The translations under genes were made by a program, and so were the position numbers. Source: Porphyridium purpureum (Eukaryota; Rhodophyta; Bangiophyceae; Porphyridiales; Porphyridiaceae). Taken from it: a stretch of 64,000 bases of DNA. How positions within the stretch are numbered: the stretch's first letter is position 1; each line of letters starts with the position of its first letter. Positions 48,470-59,177 of the stretch are shown here, one piece after another. The notes beneath the pieces are model-generated. The model had not been told where the DNA came from. It did no database searches and worked only from the letters and a program-made list of their open reading frames with translations. The stretch lies in contig VRMN01000011.1 in assembly GCA_008690995.1 (NCBI GenBank), positions 372,001 through 436,000 of the forward strand, read 5' to 3'.

Positions 48470-49641
48470 CTCTGCTGTGCTCTCCTCTTCCGTCCCTTCC
48501 CTCCTCACTCTCTCAGTGAAAACCCGTAGCGTCCTTCACCGTCTTTTTTCTTCTTCACCACGACCCACGCACACTTTGCACACCTCTCCGCTTTCTCCCT
48601 CTCTCCGTCTCGCAATCTGCACGCCCCGCGACACTGACGGCGTGACCGCGATTTTTATATCCAAAAGCCGCATGCGCGCGCGGCGCGTTGACGCCCCCCC
48701 AAAAAACGCCTCGCGCACGAAATCTCGAACGCATCGCGTGTTCATACCAAAACCGCGCCGTTCGATCATGCGTCGACGCTCCGAATGTGCTTTTGTGCGA
48801 CCGGATCATCATGTTGTCGCGATGGCGTCATCACCGAAAACGACAGCGGAAAAACTCGATGAATAAAGGAAGAAAATAAAAAGGAAGGGGGCGTGGGTTA
48901 CAGGGTAGACCACGAAAGGCACGCAAAAGAAGCGTCTCTAGAATAAACCACCCCCAGGTCAGCGCAGACGAACATGATCCCTTGTAAAAGCGTCGTGTTT
49001 CACCAGAACCATTCTGCGTCAGCGGATCCTCCACGGAATCATTAGAATGACAGTGCGTAAGTAGGATGCCGTGAACACACCACAAATGGGTTGTTGTTGG
49101 TGTCTTCTCGCGTGTGCTTTTGTTGTGACAAAGCGGCGCCGCGCGTGACATCGACGCGCGGCGTGAGGTGATAGGGATGGCAGTGGAATGTGGATTCCAG
49201 CTCGCTTCCACGCGCCACGGAGCAGTGTCAGCATGCGTCCACGTGTGGGTCACGCGGTCGAGCGCCGGACTGTACTGCAGTACAGCGCGCGGCGCGGTTC
49301 GGCAAAGCGGTTCAACGGCGCACCGTGCGAGTCGATAAACCGCGGGTCGCCTTTTGGCGCGAAAGTTTGGGCGCGAAAGCGTGTTGCGGCTCGTGCGGTT
49401 TTTGGGTGCGGTGGTTTTCCCCCCGGATGGTGGAGCATCGACGAGGAAGAGGCGAGGAACAAGGGGACGTGGGAGCTGGTGCAGTGAGGCAGCAGGAGCA
49501 GGGTGAGACGTGTTCGTGAAGGCGCAGGTGCGGAAGCCTTCACTTGTCGGGGATACACACCGAGCGTCGGGAAGGGTTCGGCGCAAGTCCTTTCGGTTGC
49601 AAATTGAGTTGGTCTCGTTTTTCCACTGAGGCACACTGACG
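48470..49641. promoter_or_regulatory. Divergent region before MCM-binding protein gene
   Basis: About 1.2 kb between divergent starts. Long antisense-looking frames here have Arg/Pro/Ser-rich composition and no ATG-supported, family-like sequence. A short palindrome CTGTACTGCAGTACAG is at 49269-49284. Confidence 0.35.
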
Positions 49642-51561
49642 ATGGGCGCTCCGTCAGATCAAGGGCGGGATGTGGATGTGATCCACGCGCGCTTTGCGGC
49701 GGTCATGGCGCAGCGCGGTGGGTCGTCACCCGCGGCGCAGCTGAGCGATGTGCTCCCGGAGTTGGTTCGTGACGACGATGTCATGCTGGCGCATGCGCGC
49801 GATCTGGCTGCCGCGCCGCTCGCGCAGTTGCCGGAAGGCTCCATGGTTTCTTTCACGGGCATGATCCAGGATGTCTTTGATCAGCAGCTTTTTGTGTGGC
49901 GCTATGGGCCGTCCAAGCAGCAGACCACGCTGTTCTCTGACTCGCTCTGTGAGATGAGCGAGGAGAGCGTGGCTTCTATTGGGCACGGCGATCTCGCCGA
50001 GCGCTTGCCTGCGTACGTTGTGTCCATTCCCGGGCAGACCGACTGGACTTTGGGACGTGATGAGACACCCGTGGACGTAGATTCAGGAGTCATCACTCGA
50101 GTCGGGGCCGTGGACCAGGCAGATCGCTTGCGCAAGCGATCGCTGAGCTCTGAACAGGTTGCATTGGAAGATGGCGAGGAAATAAGCGCCTCTGATGCGC
50201 GTGCCAACGCGCACAACAAGCGCGCAGCCGGTGCAACAAGCGCTCCGCGACCATACACACAGTCTGCCTCGACTGCGGGAGGCCCTGCGGCATCGCTTGG
50301 TCTTAATTTGCCGCTGCAAGAGGACACAGCGAAGACGAACAGCCGCGGCGTGCTCATCAAGCTGTACCAGCGCGACCAATTTGACCAGCTGTTGCTAAAC
50401 CAAATCGTTCGGGTGCACGGCATTCTGGAGTACCCACAGCAGCCCGCAGCAAGGCAGGAGGCGGACAATAACGACCATCCCAGCGACCAATCCTTTATGG
50501 ACGTTTCCATCGATGATGCCGATGAAGCATTGGCGCGTAACCCACCGAGTGCGCCAATCCTTCATGTGGTCAGGCTCGAGGCGCTCAGCAAGGAGCAAGC
50601 GCAACCCATATTTCGTGGCCTGGACGTTGACAGCGCAAGGCGCGAGCTGCATGCAGTGCTTCCGTCCATGCGTACTTTACTCGCATCGTACCTCACGCGT
50701 AGTTTGGGCGGCGACGCACTCGCCGCAGAGTACCTCCTCGCGACACTCGTGTCTGGCGTCGAGCTGCGCAACGCAAATGTGGTGGCGGGCAAGTGCGTGC
50801 TCAACCTCATTTTGCCAGAAGATGCATCGTCAGCGGGTGACGAGAAGAGCGACAGCAGCATCAGCTTTGATGCGATAGTGCGCGTGGTGAAAAGCCTGGT
50901 TTCCCGGGTGGCCACGTTTGACATGAGCATCGATGCATTGAATACACAGACGCTAACGCCCGCACGCGACCTCGAATGCAACCGACTGCGTGCGACGCGC
51001 CTGCAACTCGCCGACCGAACGTACGTGCTCGTGGACGAAACACATCTGCAGCAAGGCACGCTTAGTGAGCTCGGGATCAAGAATGTACAGACCTTGGGGC
51101 AGCTTGCATCGCGCCAGCTCGTGTCGTACGACTTTAACTTTTACAACACCGAACTTTTCGTTGACTTTCCTATGATCGTCGTGTCGCGCGGCGCCCGCTC
51201 ACTCCTTCCAGCTGACTGCCGAGTTCGAGTGGTGCCGTCGTCAGCGCCTGTCAGTGATGCTGTGGATGCTAGCCCAAGCTTCCAGGAACTGAACAAGATG
51301 CGTCTTGCCTTGGCGCTTCTGTCTTTGCATGACGACCAATTTGATATTCCAGCAGACACGGCGGAGAAAATCGAGCAGCATTTTGTTGCCATGCGCGAGG
51401 CTCATCGGCAGTCGACGTCTTCTGTAGATCCGGTCGATGCTTTGCACAGCCTGCTCAACTTGGCTCGCGTGTTTAGCCGCGCGCACGGAGAGCACAGCCT
51501 CAACATTGAGCGACTCAAAATGGTGCTCGAATGCGAGTCAAATCGTGCGCTCCGAGTCTAG
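49642..51561 (+). CDS. MCMBP: MCM-binding protein (MCMBP)
   Basis: 639 residues. In animals and plants MCMBP binds MCM2-7 subunits, helping their assembly and unloading after replication. Family features: an early VSFTGMIQDVFDQQLFVWRY (OB-like start), YVVSIPGQTDW, VHGILEYP, a P-loop-less AAA-like carboxyl half with AEYLLATLVSGVELRNANVVAGKCVLNL and LVDETHLQQGTLSELGIKNVQTLGQLASRQLVSYDF, then DFPMIVVSRGARSLLPADC. The order and length agree with plant ETG1/MCMBP. The middle (residues about 175-225) is low-complexity. Nuclear role expected. Confidence 0.9.
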   Translation: MGAPSDQGRDVDVIHARFAAVMAQRGGSSPAAQLSDVLPELVRDDDVMLAHARDLAAAPLAQLPEGSMVSFTGMIQDVFDQQLFVWRYGPSKQQTTLFSDSLCEMSEESVASIGHGDLAERLPAYVVSIPGQTDWTLGRDETPVDVDSGVITRVGAVDQADRLRKRSLSSEQVALEDGEEISASDARANAHNKRAAGATSAPRPYTQSASTAGGPAASLGLNLPLQEDTAKTNSRGVLIKLYQRDQFDQLLLNQIVRVHGILEYPQQPAARQEADNNDHPSDQSFMDVSIDDADEALARNPPSAPILHVVRLEALSKEQAQPIFRGLDVDSARRELHAVLPSMRTLLASYLTRSLGGDALAAEYLLATLVSGVELRNANVVAGKCVLNLILPEDASSAGDEKSDSSISFDAIVRVVKSLVSRVATFDMSIDALNTQTLTPARDLECNRLRATRLQLADRTYVLVDETHLQQGTLSELGIKNVQTLGQLASRQLVSYDFNFYNTELFVDFPMIVVSRGARSLLPADCRVRVVPSSAPVSDAVDASPSFQELNKMRLALALLSLHDDQFDIPADTAEKIEQHFVAMREAHRQSTSSVDPVDALHSLLNLARVFSRAHGEHSLNIERLKMVLECESNRALRV

Positions 51562-52629
51562 TCGGCTTTGAGATCTGCTTGTTTATGCTCGCCCTTGTAC
51601 TTCTTTCGTGAGGGGACGCTTTTGGACGGCGGGGTTGCTGAAACCATGCAGAGAAGCTCACGGTCATCTTTAGCGAGCATGGGGCATGTGCGAAGCGGTA
51701 CGACGGGGATCACGGGTTGCAAAGATGGATGGCAAGGCACCGGCGAACATTCGAGCAATCATAAAGAAGGTCGCCCGAATCCGCGGGATGGTCTGAGACT
51801 CATGTTACGCACCAGACGGACACCTTTTTATTTTCCTCGTGCGATAATGGACAAAGACGGCCAGACGCTTAATCTCGAAAATACCCACGCTGCTGAGAGT
51901 CACAGCAACTTCTCGATTGTGGGCGTCAAGCTCACAGATTGTCAAGGACTCCAAGCTTCGGTGCAAACCGAAAAGCAAAGCAGGCTCCATAGTTTGCATT
52001 GATGCTGTAGTGATAAAGACACGAGTTTCATGATGATGAAATCTTCGCTTGCGTATTGGCGATACTCCGTGGTCCCGTGATCCCTCGTCAAGGTCCTTCC
52101 TAGACCTTTCTTTCTCCAAGCCTCAGTCACCCAATTTGCCAGCGACGGATTGTTTTACTCCTGTAATTGGAATCTCCCGTGTATATGAGACGGTGAACAA
52201 GATTTTCGGAAAGCACAATCACTGCACGGCGGCTCGGCCTTTGCACACTCGGCACGGTCCTACACTAGAGGGCAACTAGCCAGCTGCTGCTCATTCGCCT
52301 GTGTGCTAAATCTCAAACCCTTCCTAAATACTGGCCTGCCCTTTGACTCGAGGGGCCCTACTTTTCTACGCACACTGTGGCAGATAGCAAAGATGATCTA
52401 GAAGTTGCGTCGCTGTCGTCTACTTAAGGGTCAAGTTGTAAATGGACATCGAGGAAAAGCAGATCCTGAGCCAGGATGACGGGCTGGAGGCGGACGCGCT
52501 CAGCGCAACACGTGTCTGCATACGGACTGTGAGAGAAACCTTGGCTGTAGAAAGGCGTGTGTGAGAATGCTAGTGATACCAGGTGCTCGCGAGAGACATA
52601 ACGCGTGATGCCATGTGAGCGTGCGATGG

Positions 52630-52676
<47 letters not shown>

Positions 52677-53187
52677 GCTTTCCTCCTTCGTGGGAATACA
52701 AGAGTGCTGACGCAGGCAGATTTGTGTGTCAGCAGCCATTGGCACTGCGCAGTCCTTCATAAACATCCATGCGCAGCTCTGCTTTTGCGTCCGCGCGCAC
52801 GCAGATCCCGCCGCGCTCCCCAGCACCCGCGTTGGCAGAAGATGAGCACGCCCGCTGTACACCATCATCAGCACTGTACCCATCCCATTGACACCACTGA
52901 ACCTCGTCACACCTGTACCGCGGACTTTCTATGAAAGAAGCGTGTTTTTATATGAAAAGGGCGAATGAGTGTAACGGTAGACGGAAAATGCAGGATGTCG
53001 CTTTTCGTGGTGCGTACAGACAGCGGAGGGCTGAGAGAGCAAGTAGGAGGGAGGGAGAGAGAGAGAGAGAGAGAGGAGAGAGCGAGACGAGCGGGGCGGT
53101 GGACGTGCGAGGAAAGGGCGTTGGTGGTGGTCGTCGTGGTAAGAAGGGTTACGAGTCGACGGCGCACGCCGGCGTTGTGTGGTCGCC
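51562..53187. other. Long intergenic region with GTT and GA microsatellites
   Basis: About 1.6 kb. It holds a (GTT)16 tract at 52629-52677 and a GA run near 53056-53076. A 40-codon frame from ATG 52442 (MDIEEKQILSQDDGLEADAL) is the only protein-like stretch and could be an unrecognised exon. Otherwise nothing I can support. Confidence 0.4.
52629..52677 (+). repeat. (GTT)16 microsatellite
   Basis: Perfect trinucleotide run of sixteen GTT units in non-coding sequence. Confidence 0.95.
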
Positions 53188-53784
53188 ATGGGGCAAGGAA
53201 TGAGCCGCGTGTACGTGGAAAAGTACAAGCAGAAAAACGCGCGGACGGGCGGCAAGGGAATTTTGCTGATTGGGTTGGATGGCGCCGGGAAGACGACGGT
53301 ATGCTACCAATTTCTGTTGGGCAAGCACGTGCATACGGTGCCGACAATGGGGCACAATAAGGAGACGCTCAAGCACGAAGGGAAGAAGTACGACTTTTTC
53401 GACGTCGGCGGCTCGATGCTCGTGCGCGAGACATGGCGTTTGTACGCCAAGGCGGCGGATTGTATCATCTTTGTCGTCGATGCGCACGATAGATCTCGCA
53501 TTCCAGAGGCCGCAGAATCGCTCAAGAAACTTTTCTTTGGCGAAGACTACGAAGCCGCCGCCGCAAAGTCCAAATCTGTCAATTCGACCGCTTACGACAT
53601 TCCGTTGCTGGTGCTCGCCAATAAGCAGGACCTCGCTGATCCTATGAACTCGGATGAAATTGAGAAGGCACTGGACCTCGCCTCGCTGCCTGTGCGCAGC
53701 AGGATTGTTATCCCCACCGACGCAAAGAATGGCGAGAACATCCAAGCCGCACTCATGTGGCTCACGGGAGAGCTTGCAAAGTAG
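53188..53784 (+). CDS. ARF-like small GTPase with altered switch II
   Basis: 198 residues from ATG 53188. Myristoylation-ready start MGQGM, P-loop GLDGAGKTT at residues 29-37, switch I PTMGHN (usual PT.GFN), switch II DVGG followed by Ser at residue 76 instead of the catalytic Gln, guanine motif NKQD, and the final DAKNGENIQAALMWL resembling the ARF SA..G.G...A..WL end. An insertion (FFGEDYEAAAAKSKSVNSTAYD) lengthens the protein slightly. The Gln loss predicts slow intrinsic GTP hydrolysis. The closest ARL subgroup is undecided. Confidence 0.9.
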   Translation: MGQGMSRVYVEKYKQKNARTGGKGILLIGLDGAGKTTVCYQFLLGKHVHTVPTMGHNKETLKHEGKKYDFFDVGGSMLVRETWRLYAKAADCIIFVVDAHDRSRIPEAAESLKKLFFGEDYEAAAAKSKSVNSTAYDIPLLVLANKQDLADPMNSDEIEKALDLASLPVRSRIVIPTDAKNGENIQAALMWLTGELAK

Positions 53785-54033
53785 CGGCTCAAATTCGCGC
53801 GGAACGACTTTCGGGTCGTCCAGACGCAGCTGAAGCTCTTTTTGTGTCTACTTTATTTCCTTGCCAGAATACGCTCACAAATCCCACCTGCCTTGTCCCT
53901 GGATTTCACAGACATCCCATGGGTCTTTCTGCCGTGCACGGTTTCATGTGTGCCAAGGCAAGCATGTACTGACTGCCATTAAAGTAATTTTTCATAAAGA
54001 CTGTCGAGTCCTTGTATCGTGCTTCGCAAGAGC

Positions 54034-54744
54034 TCATGCTTTTACAGCTTTCAGAGCGTCTTCGATCGCCCGTCGAATCTCATCCCTTGGTGTGGTCAGG
54101 TCGAAGCGGTTGATGGGAAGGCCCTTGTGGTCGAATAAAAGTTGCGTTTCAAAGTTCCACAAAATTTCCGGCTCCCCGAATGCAGCAAATCCCATATTGA
54201 AGGGCTGCGACGTCACCAGATCAATTTGCTTCCACATGATCTTGAACTTGACATTGTACTCGTTGCGCATCGTATCTTCTACATGCTGCGGGGAGCCGCT
54301 TTCGCGCTGTCCGTACCAGTTACTTGGGAACGCGATAATTTCAAACCCGCGCGCGCCATACGCGTCGTACAGCTCATTGAAGAACGAGAACCATTCGTTC
54401 GAGAACTTATCCTCGGTGGCCGTGTTGACAATGAGCACGACTTTTCCCTTCAATGCCGCGAAATCAAATGGCTTGGCCTGGATATCACGCAGCCCCTTCA
54501 CATCATGTAAGCTGTCCGGCAGCTCCACTTTGGTATACGCCGTGGGCCCGTATTCGCCGCGCAACGTCTTGGCCATGTGCACCACATTTGCGCGCGCATG
54601 ACGCACTCGCTGCGTCGGTCTCCACGCACAGCGAGGCAGCGCGGAAGCGGCATGAGCGATTCCGCGGCCATTTGAGCATGATGGACAAAGTGCGCTCCAC
54701 GCCATCACCTCACGACTTCCATGACCCGCTCTCACCTCGTCCAT
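54034..54744 (-). CDS. Glutathione-peroxidase-fold protein lacking the catalytic cysteine
   Basis: 236 residues from ATG 54744. The family frame is clear: LHDVKGLRDIQ...FDFAALKGKVVLIVNTAT, LYDAYGARGFEIIAFPSNWYGQRE, VKFKIMWKQIDL, and ILWNFETQLLFDHKGLPINRF plus a final I..AL helix. The peroxidatic Cys/Sec motif (VAS.CG.T) reads TATEDKFS (residues 108-115), and the second Cys region FPCNQF reads FPSNWY. The whole GPx domain has no Cys at all; the three Cys are in the leader. The active-site Trp/Asn of WNF is kept. It cannot be a normal thiol peroxidase. The first 55 residues look like a transit peptide (ATG 54702 also possible). Confidence 0.85.
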   Translation of the reverse strand: MDEVRAGHGSREVMAWSALCPSCSNGRGIAHAASALPRCAWRPTQRVRHARANVVHMAKTLRGEYGPTAYTKVELPDSLHDVKGLRDIQAKPFDFAALKGKVVLIVNTATEDKFSNEWFSFFNELYDAYGARGFEIIAFPSNWYGQRESGSPQHVEDTMRNEYNVKFKIMWKQIDLVTSQPFNMGFAAFGEPEILWNFETQLLFDHKGLPINRFDLTTPRDEIRRAIEDALKAVKA

Positions 54745-55035
54745 CTTGCTTCACCATGCGTTGCCACTCCCGACGTCGACCGGCACATGCGTTCGCCCCG
54801 CCGAGTAACAAAGTCGCGGAAATTACTTGCAAAATTACGCTGGTAGTATCTTGCCTCTGTAATCACACTTTTTTATTTGCTCCGGGTCTTTGCGTGTCAT
54901 CTTTGTGCTGCAGTGGACGAGCAGATACTGGACAGAGAGATACAACTGGAGAAGACTCGGCGTCCATCAACCGTAAAAAGACAGACGACGAGCATTCAGC
55001 CAATATACAGACACGGCTTGAGTGTCGAAACAGCC

Positions 55036-56244
55036 TTAAATGATCTGGTCTGGGAAAACCATGTCGTTCGGGACATAGTACACACACTCAATTTCCTCCA
55101 CGCAAGCTGGAGGAAGCAGGCACAGCCTCTCGACCGGCGAGCACGGAATGGTGCCAGCAGGGTCTGGCAGGTACATCAAAAACACATCGCCGCCACACTG
55201 TGATGTCATCTCAATGGAAATGCACTCAAGATCAACCTCGCAGTCGAGCGACGACGCCAGGTCGGTGAAGGTTCGCAGCATCCCGTTGAAGAAGAAGCGG
55301 GTAAAGTCGACGCCTTCCACGCCCAGTTCACCGTTAGCGCCCGTCGCGGTGTTCACGCGGCTGAAAATGCCACGGTCACTGTCCTGCGAAATCAAGTTCC
55401 CGAGCGACCCGAATGCAAGCTGGTCGGCGGTGGCGAATCCAGTCAGAGCCGTGCCCGGTGGATCAGCGTGAATAAGCCTGTACGAGAAATCGTCATGCAG
55501 CCCACTTGGGAAGATTTCGAAAAAGTACTTGAATCCGCCGCCTGTTCCCACGCTCGACGCATAAAGCCTGCGGTCGCATTGGATGGCCAGATCACCGGCG
55601 CGATATGTAAATGGAAGTGGTGCCATAGGCGCGTTCGGGTCGCTCGTCACATTGCGCCACTGTTCAATTGCCCTTACCTGCCGAACATTCGCCGTGGCAC
55701 GGTCCAAGGTCACGAGCTTCATTCGCAGCCTACCTTCTGGCTGCTGCCGCCCCTCCCTCAGGTAAATAAACTCATAAGACAGCTGGTCGAAGCCCGCGCC
55801 ACTGATCTTGTTCTCGACTAGGTCTGAGACGAAAAGAATGTTCTTGCCGATCAGGTTGTAGTAGCATAGCCTTGCCATGGTGTCACCCATGTCGTCCCAA
55901 GCCACAAAGAAAAGTCGAGCCTGTCCGTCATATGCCAACGCATTGGGGGCAAACAAGTTGAAGGTCCCAATCATGGGATTCAAACCGTTGGCATATCCGT
56001 AGCAATTATACGGAAAGTCAAGCGCTTGCTCCTGCTCGAGCATGCTCATATTCGCCACCAATGAAATCGAGGGCATAGACGCAGTGGAGTTGATCTGAAA
56101 GAACGACTTGTCATTCACACGCTGCTCCACTGCATAAATTGTACCCAAGCCGGTCATTGGCGAGCCTTGGGCGAATGCCCGATGCTGCAGACAGGCGCTA
56201 AGCACCACGAGCAAAAGCACCAGAGATCCGATACTCTTCACCAT
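55036..56244 (-). CDS. Secreted protein of unknown function
   Basis: 402 residues. A classical signal peptide at the start (MVKSIGSLVLLLVVLSACLQ, cleavage probably after AFA near residue 25). The mature part is non-repetitive and beta-rich (FNLFAPNALAYDGQARLFFVAWDD, GDLAIQCDRRLYASSVGTGGGF, GTALTGFATADQLAFGSLGNL), with strand spacing that might fit a beta-propeller. It has two potential N-glycosylation sites (NST, NMS) near the start and a cysteine-rich end of roughly nine Cys. Probably extracellular or vacuolar; no family recognised. Confidence 0.75.
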   Translation of the reverse strand: MVKSIGSLVLLLVVLSACLQHRAFAQGSPMTGLGTIYAVEQRVNDKSFFQINSTASMPSISLVANMSMLEQEQALDFPYNCYGYANGLNPMIGTFNLFAPNALAYDGQARLFFVAWDDMGDTMARLCYYNLIGKNILFVSDLVENKISGAGFDQLSYEFIYLREGRQQPEGRLRMKLVTLDRATANVRQVRAIEQWRNVTSDPNAPMAPLPFTYRAGDLAIQCDRRLYASSVGTGGGFKYFFEIFPSGLHDDFSYRLIHADPPGTALTGFATADQLAFGSLGNLISQDSDRGIFSRVNTATGANGELGVEGVDFTRFFFNGMLRTFTDLASSLDCEVDLECISIEMTSQCGGDVFLMYLPDPAGTIPCSPVERLCLLPPACVEEIECVYYVPNDMVFPDQII

Positions 56245-58228
56245 TATGTCAAGTTCTCACGTGCGGCCCACTTGCTTTTCTTCCGAGCGGTGCAATCCAC
56301 CACTGCAGCACTGTCACTCGATGTGTACGACTCTTTCTCTTGATGATGCCCTGTTCACCGTCCTCCGACACATGTCTCACCATCTGGCGGGCCATCTTCG
56401 GCAGTATATATACCCGCAGACGCCGGGACGTCGCCGTCGGAATAACACCGCGGAGTAGTGGAGGCCGACGCCATTCAGGACGCGCAACCGGCTTTGGTCA
56501 ACTTGGTCAAACCCCGGCGCCTACGCATGGCTGGCATCGCGAGACCTCGAGACTAAATTCGTAAACATGTGGACTCCGTGCAACATGTTCCACAGCGACA
56601 AATAAGCGCCGCGCATGAGCCTGTGCGTCAATGTAGGATCCATGCAAATGAAAATGTGAGGACACTTACTTTCTTCCATCTTCCAGAGCCGTCGTCTTTG
56701 ACGCTGAACCGCCGAGCAATATCATCCAGGCCTTTCGTCCGCGGCCACAAACACACAGTTAGAGCGCCACGCAACCATCGCATCCGCCTGCCAGCTCTGA
56801 ACCAGCCTTTGGGGTTACAGAGAGGCTTCATTGGGTCATGAGTAATGTAAGTCCAGAAACGTCACCGTGCAGCTTTGATTCAACGCACGCCGCGAGAATA
56901 AAATCGTCGTCACCATCGCCGCTCCGTGTCGCGGCGTGTGGAAACAGAGCATGCACCAACGAAAGCGCTGGTTTCGGGAATGCGACGAGATTGTGACCCG
57001 AGCACGCCGCGCGCGCGCGAATAAACTTTGAGTTTGCGTGATAGAGCTTACATGCATGCTCACCGACGGCGCTCAGTTTTCGGTGACATAACCCGCTGGA
57101 TGAAATTTTGGCGGATCCCTCGCTTTACTACTGTTTGTGAACGTGCATCTGTAGGACCACCATCATCATTCGCCAGGTCCCACGCGCGGCCCATGGACCT
57201 GTTTGATGATGGCGGAGAGTCGTCGTCGCTTGTTGCTTGGCTGTTGCGTGCGGCTCAATTGGGTCGCAGCGCCCCGGCTGAACGCATGTATGGCATGCGA
57301 ACGCGCCAGAATAAGTGGAAACCATGCTGCAAGCCAGAGTTCGCTGCTGCAAGGACCTTCCGTCCTCCTTTCTCGTGCTGTGCGAGTTCTGCACCTAGCG
57401 CGCCGCGGTAGGTACCCATCACTGTAGAACTAGTACGCGCCACAAATGTAAGTCGCTGTTGACGTGGAGAAGCGTCATTCCAGAGTACAATCCACATCCA
57501 AGAACCCCACTCGACAGAAACACGCCAACTGGCTTCCTGAAACAAGCGACATCATTATCGTTATACATCCAAGGTGACGCACTATACGGCTGCGGTTCTA
57601 GGTCCTCAGCGCACGCACACAACCTGTTCGGACATCTCGCACTGCCAATGCGAGGCGCCAATCCCACGCCAGCTTCTCACACACTGGTTGAACGTGCAAC
57701 TTATCCAACTAGCTCTGCCTCCTTACCCACCACCCACCATGGCCGCGCAGTGCGTCATATGTCATGCGCAAGCTGTGTGGATAATCTTTCCGACGCTCAG
57801 CTTGTCCCGTCTTCTGCCCATCTCCACCAACCACCTTATTGCCGGTGCCGCGGTTTCCGGTTCTGCGGTTAACTGGCAGTCGTAAACCGATCCGCGGCTG
57901 TGCACGCAATTCAGTGTAGCCGGCTCGTCGCTGGACTTGCGGCGGACTGTACCTGTATGTAAACGACACCGTTTCGTGGGATCGATGTGGTCGCATTCAA
58001 AACGCCACAAAGTAGAAAACCTAAATAAGAACCACCAAAACACGCTCTCTGTGCCAAGCGCCAACCAAGAAGAAACAAAAACGGTTGTGGGTGTGTGTGG
58101 GTGGGCTGTGCGTGTGTGTGAGGGTGAAGAGAGAGGCGGTCTTGTGCGTCCGTTGGTTGAGAGGGGCAGACGGGGAGGGAGCGAGGGAGAGGGTGGGTGA
58201 AGGGAGGGGTGGGAGAGCAGGGAGCAAG
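56245..58228. other. Long intergenic region with TATA-like element
   Basis: About 2 kb. AGTATATATACCCG at 56402-56415 is a good TATA box for the secreted-protein gene, about 160 bases upstream of its start. The rest has no frame that resembles a protein I know. The part just before the PRA1 gene is GT/GA-rich on the plus strand. Confidence 0.4.
56403..56412 (-). promoter_or_regulatory. TATA box, secreted-protein gene
   Basis: TATATATA core, the only such element near this start codon on either strand. Confidence 0.45.
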
Positions 58229-58867
58229 ATGCCGGCGCCAGGGTATGCTGCCATAGGCGAGGGGAGCGCAATGGAGGGCGTGTATCAGTATGGCGATGAG
58301 GGCAAGGCCGCCCCCGCCGCGGGCGGCTACCAGAGCATGCCGGGCAACGTCAAGGACGCGGTGTCGGCCATGATGAAGGACGTCAAGATTTACACAGAGC
58401 CAATCCAGCCCGGCTCGGAGATGTCCCTGAAGGACCGCGTCGTCGTGGTTTGGGAGTCGGCGCGCCCGTGGGGCGAGTTCTTTCGCCCCTCCGCCATGAA
58501 TAAGCCGCCCGCGGGAGAAATGGGCGCGCGCTTCAGCCACAATGTGGAGACGTTCTTTTACAACTACGTCCTGCTGGCCGTGCTGTTTCTCGTCAGCATG
58601 TTCTTCATCCATCCAATCGCTACACTCTCGCTCTGTGTGTGTGGTGCGTTCGCCGTGTACGCGTATGTGCTCCACCCAGAACCGATTGAAATTGGTGGGC
58701 GCGTGCTCGAGACACCGGCAAAACATATTGCAATGGCCGTTCTGGCCGGCATCGCGCTGCTGTTTGGTCACATGGGCGGCCTCATTGTGTCGCTCGCGGT
58801 ATTCCTCATGGTGGTCGTCGGCTTGCACGCTGTATTCCGCGATCATGCCGAGGAGCCCCAGGTGTAA
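58229..58867 (+). CDS. PRA1-family prenylated Rab acceptor
   Basis: 212 residues from ATG 58229. Membrane protein of ER/Golgi that helps localise Rab GTPases. The PRA1 core is visible: ARPWGEFFRPSAMNKPPAGEMGARFSHNVETFFYNYVLL, then two membrane hairpins (AVLFLVSMFFIHPIATLSLCVCGAFAVYAYV and IAMAVLAGIALLFGHMGGLIVSLAVFLMVVVGLHAVF). The pattern of a short NY..L after an N-terminal R...F.NP-like region matches the family. The amino 60 residues are variable. Converges with the hemerythrin gene. Confidence 0.87.
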   Translation: MPAPGYAAIGEGSAMEGVYQYGDEGKAAPAAGGYQSMPGNVKDAVSAMMKDVKIYTEPIQPGSEMSLKDRVVVVWESARPWGEFFRPSAMNKPPAGEMGARFSHNVETFFYNYVLLAVLFLVSMFFIHPIATLSLCVCGAFAVYAYVLHPEPIEIGGRVLETPAKHIAMAVLAGIALLFGHMGGLIVSLAVFLMVVVGLHAVFRDHAEEPQV

Positions 58868-59177
58868 GTGGTCCTGCGCAGGGCGGCAAGGGAAGAAACG
58901 GGGGTTGAGTCTTCTATTCTAGTGCCTTTTAGATGAAGGCTCGTCCAGCAGCAGTGCAAAGTACGGCAGACTGCGTGTAAAGCACAATAGTCCATGTTAG
59001 CGCGATCCGCGTTGAGCGGCTACACTAAAAACGAGGAAGAAGCAGTGTATCCTGAAATGTTCAAAATGAGTGCGGGCTGGACAATCTTCTGCTTTTGTAG
59101 AATCCTGCATCAAGGTCTGACGAGGCTGTCTTTAGTATTCACACTCTACTCAATTCCCAGTCTGCTTGGCGCTGAGC
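58868..59177. other. Convergent spacer, no gene seen
   Basis: About 310 bases between two 3' ends, without recognisable features. Confidence 0.35.

Noticed and set aside
48831-49634. Minus-strand frame of about 267 codons upstream of MCM-binding protein
   Set aside because: No ATG at its start, composition Arg/Pro/Ser/Thr-rich, wobble bases not biased as in real genes here.
52500-52910. Minus-strand frame with a poly-Asn run
   Set aside because: The Asn run is only the reverse reading of the (GTT)16 microsatellite; no other protein-like sequence.
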